Of a stretch of 43,456 nucleotides of DNA, positions 1 through 8,042 are shown in pieces. The DNA lies in NCBI GenBank assembly GCA_902461565.1, contig CABPYL010000024.1, positions 1 through 43,456 on the forward strand, written 5' to 3'. The notes beneath the pieces were generated by a model. The model worked only from the letters and a program-made list of their open reading frames with translations. It was not told the origin of the DNA and did no database searches. The position numbers and the translations under genes were made by a program. The DNA comes from an uncultured Porphyromonadaceae bacterium (lineage in GTDB: Bacteria; Bacteroidota; Bacteroidia; Bacteroidales; Muribaculaceae). Every line of letters begins with the position of its first letter. Position 1 is the first letter of the stretch.

Positions 1-52
1 TCGTGTTTATCAACCTATTTTATCCTGAAAAATTTGCTCAAATCATAAGAAT

Positions 53-769
53 ATGAAAAAGATTTTTTTAGCGACAGCCATAATGCTGTCTGCCCTGGTC
101 GCTCAGGCCAGAACTATGGTTGTATATTACAGTTACACGAACAATGTAGAGCGAATCGTCGACGAACTGCGCACGCAAATCGATGCTGACGTGATTGAAG
201 TGGAGCCTGCCGAAAAAGACCTTGACTATGCTGCCAACAACTACGCTGTCGGCAGCGCACAGATTGCTGCGATACGCGATAATCCCGATGATGCCGCTTC
301 GTATCCTGCCATCGACCCGGTGAATGTAGATTTATCGCAGTATTCCACCATTATCATCGGCGCTCCGCTGTGGTGGAGCCAGATGGCGGCACCGTTGCAG
401 ACCTTCCTGTTTCAGCATGGCAAGGAAATGGCAGGCAAGAACATCGGTCTGATAGTGTCGAGCGCCAGCAGCGGTATCAGCGGAGTTGAACATGACGCCA
501 AAAGACTTGTTCCGGATGGCAAATTCCTTTCACCGAGCCTATGGATACGCAGTTCGCAGACTTCCAGTGCAAAGTCGCTGATAGAAAACTGGCTCCGTAC
601 CATCGACTATAATAATCTGAATTCCGGTATTGCGGGGGTCGTATCCGACTGTAGCAAACGCTATACGGTGTATTCTCTCTCCGGAGTGAGATTGCTCGCC
701 GGTGCTGAGTCAACAAATGCCCTCCCCTCCGGACTTTATATTGTCAACGGCAGAAAAACCGCGCTTTAG
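53..769 (+). CDS. Exported flavodoxin-like protein with C-terminal sorting-like tail
   Basis: The protein has 238 residues. Residues 1-19 form a signal peptide (MKKIFLATAIML...AQA). The flavodoxin fold begins at once with the FMN phosphate-loop-like segment VVYYSYTNNV, and the second FMN-contacting region is IIIGAPLWWSQMAAP near residues 100-115. This resembles the Flavodoxin_4 family, whose members bind FMN and carry electrons. The last ~35 residues (YTVYSLSGVRLL...LPSGLYIVNGRK) are not flavodoxin. They look like the short beta-rich tail with a 'GxYIVNG+' ending found on secreted Bacteroidales proteins. A signal peptide on a flavodoxin is unusual because the family is mostly cytoplasmic. The gene is monocistronic and is followed by a strong hairpin. 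The fold is confident; the electron partner and final location are not known. Confidence 0.85.
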   Translation: MKKIFLATAIMLSALVAQARTMVVYYSYTNNVERIVDELRTQIDADVIEVEPAEKDLDYAANNYAVGSAQIAAIRDNPDDAASYPAIDPVNVDLSQYSTIIIGAPLWWSQMAAPLQTFLFQHGKEMAGKNIGLIVSSASSGISGVEHDAKRLVPDGKFLSPSLWIRSSQTSSAKSLIENWLRTIDYNNLNSGIAGVVSDCSKRYTVYSLSGVRLLAGAESTNALPSGLYIVNGRKTAL

Positions 770-781
770 GCAGATAATTTC

Positions 782-818
782 AAGTCCCCGCCGGAATACA
801 GCTTTCCGGCGAGGACTT
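782..818. terminator. Bidirectional hairpin between convergent genes
   Basis: A 15-bp stem (AAGTCCCCGCCGGAA with TTCCGGCGAGGACTT, one mismatch) closes a loop of about 7 nt. It sits between the ends of two convergent genes at 769 and 842. There is no clear T-run on either side, so it may act as a stalling or 3'-end-protecting hairpin rather than a textbook intrinsic terminator. Confidence 0.6.
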
Positions 819-841
819 AGACTTATTTCAGCAAAACCGAA

Positions 842-1492
842 TCAATATCCTATCGTGAAACGCTCCTGATGATGTGCCGGACTTTCAAGTTCGTCCACCA
901 TCGCCCTGGCATAGTCGCCCACAGTGATATGGCTGTTGCCATCACTGTCGACAATAAGATCATCCTTACCGAGACGGTAGTTTCCTTTAGCCGCGCCAGG
1001 TTCCAGAGTCCCTGCCGGCGAGAAAAATACCCAGTCAATGGCTTTTTCGTTGCTTAGTGTGTTCAAGTAAAACTCACCTAAAGATTTAACACCGCCCATG
1101 ATTTCGGCAGGGATTGCTCCGCTGTCTACTACCCGTAGACCGGGTGCGCAGAAAAGCGTACCCGCTCCTCCAACTATGAGCAGACGTTTTACGCCCGCTT
1201 TTTTTGCAGCTTCAAGAATGCGGGGATAGTTCTGCAGCGTGAGGTTATAGATATCCGGGTTGGTCCAGCCTGGATTATATGCGCTGATAACGGTATCGTA
1301 GCCTTTCAGATATGCTGCGAGGGCATCTGTGTCGGCCACATCGACCCGCCTTACCGTGAGCATAGGATTCTCAACCTTTAAATGTTCGGGGTCGCGTACC
1401 AGTGCCTCTACCTCGTAGCCACGTGAGAGAAGTTCGTTAAGGATGGCGCTGCCTACAAAACCGCTTGCGCCGATAAGTGCTGTTTTCTTCAT
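842..1492 (-). CDS. NAD(P)-binding oxidoreductase (atypical SDR, NmrA-like)
   Basis: This 216-residue protein has the N-terminal Rossmann motif GASGFVGSAIL (GxxGxxG) at residues 8-18, then acidic/basic cofactor-selecting positions (ALVRDPEHL) and a conserved DVADTDAL segment. This is the layout of the short NAD(P)H-binding proteins (NAD(P)-binding_10/NmrA-like) of 210-220 residues. It lacks the full YxxxK catalytic pair of classical SDRs, so it may be a reductase or a redox sensor. It is divergent from an HxlR regulator, and HxlR proteins commonly control an adjacent oxidoreductase in response to electrophiles or quinones. A minus-strand -7 box lies at 1522-1529. Substrate unknown. Confidence 0.85.
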   Translation of the reverse strand: MKKTALIGASGFVGSAILNELLSRGYEVEALVRDPEHLKVENPMLTVRRVDVADTDALAAYLKGYDTVISAYNPGWTNPDIYNLTLQNYPRILEAAKKAGVKRLLIVGGAGTLFCAPGLRVVDSGAIPAEIMGGVKSLGEFYLNTLSNEKAIDWVFFSPAGTLEPGAAKGNYRLGKDDLIVDSDGNSHITVGDYARAMVDELESPAHHQERFTIGY

Positions 1493-1521
1493 ATCCGTAT
1501 GTTTTATATTGGTTTCTGATG

Positions 1522-1529
1522 CAAAGTTA
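1522..1529 (-). promoter_or_regulatory. -7 promoter box of the oxidoreductase gene
   Basis: CAAAGTTA on the plus strand reads TAACTTTG on the minus strand, matching the Bacteroidetes sigma-ABfr -7 consensus TAnnTTTG. It lies about 29 nt before the ATG at 1492. No clear -33 TTTG was found. Confidence 0.6.
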
Positions 1530-1643
1530 ACACCCGAGAAACCCGAAAGTCAAGAAGGCACCTGAACGACAGATAGTTTCATCGAGGTTACCAATGTAGG
1601 TTTCCAATCTGTTGCAATCCGCACTTTAACTATCTTTAACCAC

Positions 1644-1664
1644 ATGCAAAATATACTATTGCAT
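1644..1664. promoter_or_regulatory. Inverted repeat, candidate HxlR operator
   Basis: ATGCAA (1644-1649) and TTGCAT (1659-1664) form a perfect 6-bp inverted repeat with a 9-bp spacer. It covers the -33 region of the plus-strand promoter at 1682-1689. HxlR-type regulators are dimeric winged-helix proteins that bind such dyads, so autoregulation is plausible. This is inference from position and symmetry. Confidence 0.45.
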
Positions 1665-1681
1665 ACGTCAGGAATGTTAGT

Positions 1682-1689
1682 TACTTTTG
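1682..1689 (+). promoter_or_regulatory. -7 promoter box of the HxlR gene
   Basis: TACTTTTG matches TAnnTTTG, 26 nt upstream of the ATG at 1716. Its position downstream of the upstream in-frame ATG at 1644 argues that translation does not start at 1644. Confidence 0.6.
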
Positions 1690-1715
1690 TAGAGTTATTT
1701 AAACCCTATTGCATT

Positions 1716-2066
1716 ATGAAAGAAGAACTGTATCCGGATTGCCCTATAAGGAATATCCTCGCCCGTTTCAGCGACAAATGGTCGCTGCTGATTCTATACA
1801 CACTGAATCTACAGCCGGTGATGCGTTTCAATACCTTGCGCAAAGAAATTCCCGACATCTCGCAGAAAATGCTGACCAACACACTCCGTACCCTTGAGGA
1901 AGACGGACTGGTTACGCGTACTGTATTTGCGGAAGTACCTCCGAGAGTAGAATACAGCATAACCGATCGCACGCGAACACTGCTGCCTCACGTAAATTCG
2001 CTGATAGGCTGGGCAAAAGACAACATGCCAGCCATACTGAAAGACCGCGCCCGGCGTGGCAAATAA
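1716..2066 (+). CDS. HxlR-family winged-helix transcriptional regulator
   Basis: The start at 1716 gives a 116-residue protein beginning MKEELYPDCPIRN, the usual length of the family. An upstream in-frame ATG exists but lies before the -7 box. The conserved Cys in the N-terminal 'CPIR' and the helix-turn-helix IPDISQKMLTNTLRTLEEDGLVTR, followed by the wing VPPRVEYSITD, are diagnostic of HxlR/MarR-like regulators. Many HxlR proteins sense electrophiles or oxidants through that N-terminal Cys and act on a divergent reductase gene. That is exactly the arrangement here, with the SDR-like gene ending its promoter region at 1529. Family assignment is very secure; the inducer is unknown. Confidence 0.93.
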   Translation: MKEELYPDCPIRNILARFSDKWSLLILYTLNLQPVMRFNTLRKEIPDISQKMLTNTLRTLEEDGLVTRTVFAEVPPRVEYSITDRTRTLLPHVNSLIGWAKDNMPAILKDRARRGK

Positions 2067-2156
2067 AATAACTACAACGGCTGAAAATTCATTGCCATTC
2101 CAAATAGTGTACAACTGTATTCAGGAGTACACGGAACACTCTTGTACGCTCTGCGG

Positions 2157-2645
2157 TTACTGCGCAATGCGCTGATAGTCGTCAATCTTACCGTCTACAA
2201 TTCTGATACGCGTTTTTCCGGGCCAGCCCATATCCGAATATTCAACGGTATACCATCCGTCCTGAGCGGGCTCGATACTGCGAATCACAGAGGTCCCATC
2301 CGAATCGGGTCTGGAATCCTGGGCCTCGGTTCTCAAGGCGTAAAAGGCATAACAAGGTCCTTCCGGGCAATCGAATTCATAATCTTCTCTGAGTTTATTA
2401 ATAGCATTCGCCGAGAAATACTTTTCCGGATTACTGATTTCGCTTTCTTCCGCATCTGTGGCAAATACAAATATGCGATATACCGAGTTTATAAGACCGA
2501 TATTATCTGTGCTATCCGCGAGAATACTCCCCGTAACAGACGCCTGTACAGTGGTCTCTGTCGCGGAATCCTTTGTTGCAGCTCCACAGGAAACAAAGCC
2601 TGCATACAGAATGACGGGCAACATCGGTTTAAAAAGAGATTTCAT
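2157..2645 (-). CDS. Small lipoprotein, possibly DUF3828-like
   Basis: This 162-residue protein carries a lipoprotein signal peptide with the lipobox-like AGFVSC (Cys about residue 20), which predicts lipid anchoring after export. After a Thr/Ser-rich linker, the globular part has a pattern 'VYRIFVFAT...KYFSANAINKLREDYEF' and a C-terminal 'WYTVEYSDMGWPGKTRIRIVD' strand set. This resembles small NTF2-like/DUF3828-type periplasmic proteins, which is a loose match from pattern only. The gene stands alone, convergent with the HxlR gene. A -7 box at 2700-2707 could drive it. Function unknown. Confidence 0.75.
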   Translation of the reverse strand: MKSLFKPMLPVILYAGFVSCGAATKDSATETTVQASVTGSILADSTDNIGLINSVYRIFVFATDAEESEISNPEKYFSANAINKLREDYEFDCPEGPCYAFYALRTEAQDSRPDSDGTSVIRSIEPAQDGWYTVEYSDMGWPGKTRIRIVDGKIDDYQRIAQ

Positions 2646-2699
2646 ATATAATCCGGTTTTAAAGTTACATAAATTAAGCCTCCAGAACTATAATCACTG

Positions 2700-2707
2700 C
2701 AAATATA
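2700..2707 (-). promoter_or_regulatory. -7 promoter box upstream of the small lipoprotein gene
   Basis: CAAATATA on the plus strand reads TATATTTG on the minus strand, matching TAnnTTTG. It lies about 54 nt upstream of the ATG at 2645. Confidence 0.4.
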
Positions 2708-2784
2708 CGCAAAAAAACGCGGTTTGACACTTAACAAATAATATACCTGATATTATTTCCCTGCCCGGGACATCGGGTGCGTAT

Positions 2785-5103
2785 TTAAAATCTGCTTTTG
2801 TCGGTATTTCCGGCTCCTCGACCTTTATAACGTGTCCGGGAGGAATTGAAATTGTATCTTACTGTGAGCGACAGGTCGCGAGTATCATATATCTTCACCG
2901 TTGATATACGGCTCAGGGCATCGTAAAGCGTTGCTGCCTGACGCCAAGTGTCAAACACGTCGTTAAGCTGTAACCTGATACTCCAAGTATCGTTGGCGAA
3001 CGATTTGTAAAGAGCAATATTACATTGCCAGTAGGATTTCATATAGTAATTGTCGCCGTTGCCGGAGGTCCTCGCGGCAAAATCTGCATCCAACCATATA
3101 TCACGGGGAAGACGGATTGCATTGTCGAATCTGAATATTCCCAACGGGCGATTCAATTTAATCAGGCTCCCTGAGTGTATTACCCCTAAATTCTGAACAC
3201 TGATGCCTGCCATTAAAGCCGGATGCCAACAACCGAAGAATGTGGGAGCATAGTTTACATAAGCTCCATAGATATTGAACCCGGGCATATTCTCCATTGT
3301 CAGCAAAGTGGCATTATTGCTGCCGGGATATTCCTTTGTCTGCCACATAAAATAATTTTTTGTGTAACAGTATTCAAGTTCCAATACAAGGTCTCTCCAT
3401 GATGCCGAAGCGGAAATATAATCCCTGTAGACAGGCTTCAGGTTCGGATTGCCTTTTTCAAAGCTGTATCTGTCTATGTATTTTACGGCAGAACTAAGTT
3501 GCTCGAATGCAGGCCGGGATGTCTTTCTCATATACGATACACGAGCCTTTACATCACCTGTCGGGAATGACAAAGAAACCGACGGTGCAAGATTATGATA
3601 TTTGCGGCTTTGGACGTCGCTGAACTGACAAGATTGCCAATATCTGGAATCGGTATATTCCCACCTCAGCCCCATGCTTACCGCAAGCGGACCAAAAGTT
3701 TGTTCCGCCTCCGCAAACACAGCTGCAGTTGTCTCGGCTATCCTTATATCGCTGTCAGCAATATAATCGGTATCACCGCAATATCTGTCGGTTCGAAGTA
3801 TATCGCTCACTTCGGCTCCGAATCTGAAATCTCCTTTCCATACAGGAAAAGACGCCATGACGTTTCCCGCAAACAGGCGGTTGCATACATCATTGTCTGT
3901 CGTAAAATCACGCGCCGGATTGACGGTAGATATCTCATTTTCGGCATTGTGGCGATCGTTTATCTGCCACAGTGCATCAAAATTTGCGGAAAGTTGCCAT
4001 TGCCCTATTTCACCCGAATAATATGCACTAAACAAGTGCTGTCTGTCATGACGCTTCATAGCCGATCGATTCTCAATAGTCTCTTGGAAAATATCGTCAA
4101 TGTAGCGATGTGTCTGCGACGTTCCCCTTATTGCAGACGGTTTGAACGTATAATCATAATAAAAACCAAGATTATGTGCCGATACACTATAATTCAAGCC
4201 TATCTTTCCTTGATGAACCGGATATTTTGCAAAATCGTGCCCCATACTGTTCTGCCGGACCACGCAAGTTTTGAGATATCGGAAAGTTGTATTAGAAAAT
4301 GCCGGACGTTCTCTATAGTTTTCATAATTCAACAAGCAGAAAAGGTCGAAGCCTTTTCTACGCCAATTGAAATTGACCTGCTCGAAAAGATACGCATAAC
4401 GCTTGTATCCGATTGTTGTACGGTTATTGAACGAGAACCCTTCGCCTACAGAAGCGACTGTGGTTATTTTGATTACAGAGTTGACAGTGGAGGCATAACG
4501 CGCGCCCGGATTGGTAATAACCTCAACGTTTTTAATCTGAACCGAGGAAAGCTGATCAAGTTCCGATATATCCCTGACCTGTCTGCCGTTGATGTATATC
4601 AATGGAGAGCCCTTGCCAAGAACCTCGATTTCCGAGCCGGTTCTGGTTACAAAAGGTATCTTGCCAAGAAGCTCGAGAGCCGTACCCGTGTTGGCAAGAT
4701 ATGTACCTGATATCGCCACCTGCAGGCCGTCTCCTTTTATCTTTGCAACGGGTTGCGAGCCTTTTACAACAACCTCGCCAAGCATATATGATGCCGGGGC
4801 AAGTATTATATCTCCAAGGTTTGGCCGCGGATTATTTATCATATTGTCCTCAAAACCCATCGCCGAGATCCGGACAAATACCGGACTCCCATTTCCGGCA
4901 ACTATAAATCGACCGGCAGCATCGGTAACGGCCCCGCTAACCAATGTGGAATCGTTAAGGGACAACAATGCTACATTGGCAAACTCCAGAGAATTACCGG
5001 AATCATCCCTTACCGTTCCCTCATAAGTGTCTGTCGCGGCAAAAAGAGCGCGGAAAGTCAGGCAGAGCGATAGCCCTGCCACTAAATACTTTAATGACAT
5101 CAT
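2785..5103 (-). CDS. Outer-membrane beta-barrel receptor with CarboxypepD-like N-domain
   Basis: This is a 772-residue outer-membrane protein. After a signal peptide ending near ...RALFA comes a CarboxypepD_reg/DUF4480-like domain (TYEGTVRDDSGNSLEFANV... to about residue 95). A plug-like segment follows (GEVVVKGSQPVAKIKGDGLQ; IYINGRQVRDISELDQL; VEVITNPGARY), then a long barrel rich in aromatic strands to the C-terminus (DLSLTVRYNF). This matches the 'outer membrane beta-barrel family' (OMP_b-brl_3), related to TonB-dependent receptors but without a SusD partner. It is the last gene of an operon behind an ECF sigma factor and a membrane anti-sigma-like protein, 24 nt downstream of the latter, so those genes probably control it. 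Substrate unknown. Confidence 0.88.
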   Translation of the reverse strand: MMSLKYLVAGLSLCLTFRALFAATDTYEGTVRDDSGNSLEFANVALLSLNDSTLVSGAVTDAAGRFIVAGNGSPVFVRISAMGFEDNMINNPRPNLGDIILAPASYMLGEVVVKGSQPVAKIKGDGLQVAISGTYLANTGTALELLGKIPFVTRTGSEIEVLGKGSPLIYINGRQVRDISELDQLSSVQIKNVEVITNPGARYASTVNSVIKITTVASVGEGFSFNNRTTIGYKRYAYLFEQVNFNWRRKGFDLFCLLNYENYRERPAFSNTTFRYLKTCVVRQNSMGHDFAKYPVHQGKIGLNYSVSAHNLGFYYDYTFKPSAIRGTSQTHRYIDDIFQETIENRSAMKRHDRQHLFSAYYSGEIGQWQLSANFDALWQINDRHNAENEISTVNPARDFTTDNDVCNRLFAGNVMASFPVWKGDFRFGAEVSDILRTDRYCGDTDYIADSDIRIAETTAAVFAEAEQTFGPLAVSMGLRWEYTDSRYWQSCQFSDVQSRKYHNLAPSVSLSFPTGDVKARVSYMRKTSRPAFEQLSSAVKYIDRYSFEKGNPNLKPVYRDYISASASWRDLVLELEYCYTKNYFMWQTKEYPGSNNATLLTMENMPGFNIYGAYVNYAPTFFGCWHPALMAGISVQNLGVIHSGSLIKLNRPLGIFRFDNAIRLPRDIWLDADFAARTSGNGDNYYMKSYWQCNIALYKSFANDTWSIRLQLNDVFDTWRQAATLYDALSRISTVKIYDTRDLSLTVRYNFNSSRTRYKGRGAGNTDKSRF

Positions 5104-5127
5104 ATTGCAATTATTTAGCTGTTATTT

Positions 5128-6282
5128 TTATAAACCGCCGACGACAATCCAGCCACCGGAACCGGTCTTTTGCATGGCTAAGTTGTGGCGTTGCAATGTT
5201 CCGTCCCGAAGTTCCAATGTATACGGGACAAAAATCGAGTTACCGCTGCCAGAAACAAAAGCCCGGCCTATGGAAACCAGTCTGGAGTCCCTGAATTTTT
5301 CCCGATATGCCGCATCCGAGATTTCCCGCAGCATCACTTGATCAAGTATAGAATTGTCCCATTCGGCGAAAGCGTTCAGCACAGTACCGGCAACCTCTTC
5401 GGCAGTCAGACCCGACAATCCATCCGGCTGATTCTCAGTTTCTATAAATCTTATGCCTTCGGCAAGCGAGCATATATTATCTTTCCGTTTGCCATAACCG
5501 ATGGCAGAAATTTTAAGCACATTAATCTCACGATTTCCTGAAATCACACTTACTGTGGCACTTTTCAACCTTTTTGAATCAGCATCAACGACATATCTTC
5601 TGATATTTTCAGATTCCGCAACGGAAGTGTTGAGCAGATATGGATTATCGAAATTGCCTTGTGGCGCCGCGTGAACAGTAAGGACAATCTCGTTCCCGCT
5701 TCTGTTTACTTTATATTCCGCATCGCTACCGCTAATGCACTTTTTTAATTCGTTTTCCAGAATCTCCCGCGGCATCAGCAGACTCGCAAGATATCCAAGA
5801 ACATTTTCTTTATCGGCATTGCCAAGATGAAATCCCAGTTTGAGCGCCGGCATCCATGTATAAATGTCGTGGCCGTTACCGGTAGCGACACGTTCGCCTT
5901 TGTCGATTCTCCATTTTAGCAAAGAGTCGGCCACGGCAATATCTATATGATGAGCGACAAAATCTTCGTTAATGTCTATATATCCGAAATTCTCTACAGA
6001 CCGGGTCCTGATATCTACATACATTTCAATATTATCTTCATCTCCTAATACGTCAATCGCCTCGTAAAGAAAATCTTTGGCTGACATACCCGAAGGTATA
6101 AAGACAAGAAAGAGAATCGCAGCGATCGTACTCAGGCTGATTACTCTTAACAACCATTTCCTTGTAATTCGGTTTCTATATTCTCTTGCAAGTGCGCCAT
6201 GCACATGCCGACGTAATTCTTCCGACGCTTTTATATCACGATGTGGGGTCAACAACGCTTTTATTTTTTTATAATCGTCCAT
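5128..6282 (-). CDS. Single-pass membrane protein, probable anti-sigma factor
   Basis: The start at 6282 (MDDYKKIKALL) is preferred because it lies one base beyond the stop of the sigma gene. An upstream ATG at 6303 would overlap that gene by 20 nt. The protein has 384 residues: a basic cytoplasmic segment with Arg-rich HVHGALAREYRNRITRK (about 25-45), one membrane helix (LLRVISLSTIAAILFLVFI, about 45-65), then a ~315-residue periplasmic domain with no recognised motif. Position directly after an ECF sigma gene and this topology (short cytoplasmic N-region, one helix, large outer domain) fit an anti-sigma/sensor. It is not an obvious FecR: no FecR-type WxxGxx motifs were seen. Role inferred from context. 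Confidence 0.7.
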   Translation of the reverse strand: MDDYKKIKALLTPHRDIKASEELRRHVHGALAREYRNRITRKWLLRVISLSTIAAILFLVFIPSGMSAKDFLYEAIDVLGDEDNIEMYVDIRTRSVENFGYIDINEDFVAHHIDIAVADSLLKWRIDKGERVATGNGHDIYTWMPALKLGFHLGNADKENVLGYLASLLMPREILENELKKCISGSDAEYKVNRSGNEIVLTVHAAPQGNFDNPYLLNTSVAESENIRRYVVDADSKRLKSATVSVISGNREINVLKISAIGYGKRKDNICSLAEGIRFIETENQPDGLSGLTAEEVAGTVLNAFAEWDNSILDQVMLREISDAAYREKFRDSRLVSIGRAFVSGSGNSIFVPYTLELRDGTLQRHNLAMQKTGSGGWIVVGGL

Positions 6283-6283
6283 G

Positions 6284-6784
6284 CTATGACATTTTATCGT
6301 CAATGAATAATTTCCTTAACTTATCCATCCCAGATTTAAACCGGGATTTTGCCGTTGACTGTGGAATGGAAAGAATACAACTGATTTCAACAAACGACAG
6401 TCCGTCAACCACATTCATTCTTATTATGTCAGCTTCTCTTTGCGGAAGGCTATCCAGACAAGCATTTATACGGTCGGCTTCCTCAAGATCGAGAATATCG
6501 TCCGTTGTGTCCTCTATATCTAATCCGTCAACCGGTATCTCGCCTCTTTTCTCAGTTCTGGCTTTATCAAGACAAAGATTATAAACTATCCTGAACAGAT
6601 AAAGCCTGACGCTCTCCGGTTTAATATCTTCAGGCTTCTTTTCCAAGAATCTCAGAACAGCATCATAAACAATATCTTCGGCGACGGTCCGATTACCTGT
6701 CCGATAAAACGCGAAACGGACAAGGTAGTCGAGATTTTCCTCGATTACCCTGACCGGCAGATGGCGTCTTGTTTTTTTAAACAT
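6284..6784 (-). CDS. ECF-type RNA polymerase sigma factor
   Basis: This 166-residue protein has sigma region 2 in the first half (LVRFAFYRTGNRTVAEDIVYDAVLRF; LYLFRIVYNLCLD) and region 4 in the second half (CLDSLPQREADIIRMNVVDG; FVEISCILSIPQSTAKSRFKSG), the two-domain layout of ECF sigma factors. It is the first gene of a three-gene operon with the membrane protein ending at 5128 and the barrel protein ending at 2785. This suggests a cell-surface signalling regulon in which the sigma factor is held by the membrane protein. A minus-strand -7 box at 6888-6895 lies about 103 nt upstream. Confidence 0.92.
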   Translation of the reverse strand: MFKKTRRHLPVRVIEENLDYLVRFAFYRTGNRTVAEDIVYDAVLRFLEKKPEDIKPESVRLYLFRIVYNLCLDKARTEKRGEIPVDGLDIEDTTDDILDLEEADRINACLDSLPQREADIIRMNVVDGLSFVEISCILSIPQSTAKSRFKSGMDKLRKLFIDDKMS

Positions 6785-6887
6785 GCTTCCGTGCTATTTG
6801 ATGCTTCTATATAATAAGACTGAATATGACCAAAATCGACGATATTCAATTATTAAAAGATGTGAACAATCCGTATCGGTCGTACTA

Positions 6888-6924
6888 CAAAGTTATGTAT
6901 TTCTGATTTATGTAGCTAACTTTG
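6888..6924. promoter_or_regulatory. Divergent -7 boxes forming an inverted repeat
   Basis: CAAAGTTA (6888-6895) is a minus-strand TAACTTTG -7 box pointing to the sigma-factor gene. TAACTTTG (6917-6924) is a plus-strand -7 box for the Crp-like gene. The two are exact 8-bp inverted copies with a 21-bp spacer, so the element could also serve as one dyad operator. Confidence 0.55.
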
Positions 6925-6929
6925 CAAAT

Positions 6930-7517
6930 ATGGCACAGTTCAACTCTTATATTGACTTTCTGGATCTCACGGCCGCCACTGTTTTTTGCCGCGAAGAAGG
7001 AACTCCTTGTCATTATAAGAAAGGCGATAGTTTTATCCAGCAAGGTTCGGTAGCGCGTTATGCAGGCCTTATTGTGTCCGGATATTTCAAGATTACCATC
7101 CTTGATGATTCGGGAAATGAGGCTGTGGTGAATTTCGCTTTTCCGGGCCAGTTCATCACCGATTTCCATTCATCACTACATGGCGAACCATCCCATACAT
7201 CTGCCGTTGCCGGAACCGACTGCGAGATTTTGCGCATACCGCTGAATTCCTTTAAGAATTTCCTCTCGCCATCGCTGCGCGACGAATACAAATCGCTGTT
7301 CAAAATGCTTTATATGCGGATTCTGAATCTCTACCGCAAATCTCCGCGACAGCGCTATATTACATTGTGCGAACAGCATCCTCAGATAGTAGAGAGTGTA
7401 TCCCTGAAAGATTTAGCCTCATTTCTGCTGATTACACCGAATCATCTAAGCCGTATAAGACGGAATTTGGCAAAACAAACGGCAGCACACAGAGAAAAAA
7501 TGATTAAATTTATATGA
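6930..7517 (+). CDS. Crp/Fnr-family transcriptional regulator
   Basis: The start at 6930 (MAQFNSYIDF) gives 195 residues, typical of this family. The longer reading from 6783 would run through the promoter. Residues ~25-125 form the cyclic-nucleotide-binding-like sensor (CHYKKGDSFIQQGSVARYAGLIVSGYFKI; VVNFAFPGQFITD). No Fnr-type iron-sulphur Cys cluster is visible. The C-terminal helix-turn-helix reads SLKDLASFLLITPNHLSRIRR. Bacteroidales carry many such regulators, often next to the genes they control. Here that is the lipoprotein gene 33 nt downstream or the divergent sigma operon. The ATG lies only 5 nt beyond the -7 box, so the mRNA may be leaderless. Effector unknown. Confidence 0.9.
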   Translation: MAQFNSYIDFLDLTAATVFCREEGTPCHYKKGDSFIQQGSVARYAGLIVSGYFKITILDDSGNEAVVNFAFPGQFITDFHSSLHGEPSHTSAVAGTDCEILRIPLNSFKNFLSPSLRDEYKSLFKMLYMRILNLYRKSPRQRYITLCEQHPQIVESVSLKDLASFLLITPNHLSRIRRNLAKQTAAHREKMIKFI

Positions 7518-7550
7518 TTGTATCCTCCTATTCCTAAATTTCAGAAGATT

Positions 7551-8009
7551 ATGCATAACCAATTAAAAATTTTTCTTCTTTCTATCATAATGATTGTGCT
7601 CGCCGGATGCACTACATCAAAATCGACAGTTTCCGGTAATGTAAGTCTCGCCAAATACGAATACGCCTCGATAATAAATAATGAAACCTACCATATTCCC
7701 GCCGAATTGATGGAATATGAGATTCTGCTGTTCGATGCCGTGGAATCTTCACGACTACAGCTAATCAGCGATCTGCGTATCTATGAACTTACGCCCCAGC
7801 AGCAGGGAAAGCTGCTGTTAGTCAAATATGGTGTAAACCAGAATGATAACGAAGCCATTGTTACAGTCAATTTCATTGATTATATGACAGGGCGGCCTGT
7901 GGCGTCGTGCCGTGGTGCTTATGGTTTAGGTTTCACCCATGCGGGCGATTTGAATGGCGCTATCAAACGTGTAGCCAGACAGATTTCCGAGACCTTTCCA
8001 AAAAGATAA
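7551..8009 (+). CDS. Small lipoprotein of unknown function
   Basis: The start at 7551 (MHNQLKIFLLS) gives 152 residues and places the signal peptide correctly: a hydrophobic run then the lipobox VLAGC (Cys about residue 20). The mature part has a repeated beta pattern with QQGKLLLVKYGVNQNDNEAIVTVNFIDYMTGRPVASCRGAYG in the middle and ends AIKRVARQISETFPKR. This general layout is seen in outer-membrane lipoproteins of the DUF4136/CsgG-like type, but no firm family was recognised. It follows the Crp-like gene by 33 nt and is probably co-transcribed with it. Confidence 0.7.
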   Translation: MHNQLKIFLLSIIMIVLAGCTTSKSTVSGNVSLAKYEYASIINNETYHIPAELMEYEILLFDAVESSRLQLISDLRIYELTPQQQGKLLLVKYGVNQNDNEAIVTVNFIDYMTGRPVASCRGAYGLGFTHAGDLNGAIKRVARQISETFPKR

Positions 8010-8042
8010 CAACCATCGTGTGGCAACATATTTAATTTTCCC

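Noticed and set aside
2107..2132. Hairpin GTGTAC/GTACAC between convergent genes
   Set aside because: Only a 6-bp stem with a 14-nt loop and no T-run; too weak to call a terminator.
3595..4710. A 371-codon open frame on the plus strand inside the beta-barrel gene
   Set aside because: It lies wholly antisense to a well-supported outer-membrane protein and shows no domain; long antisense frames are common opposite such genes.
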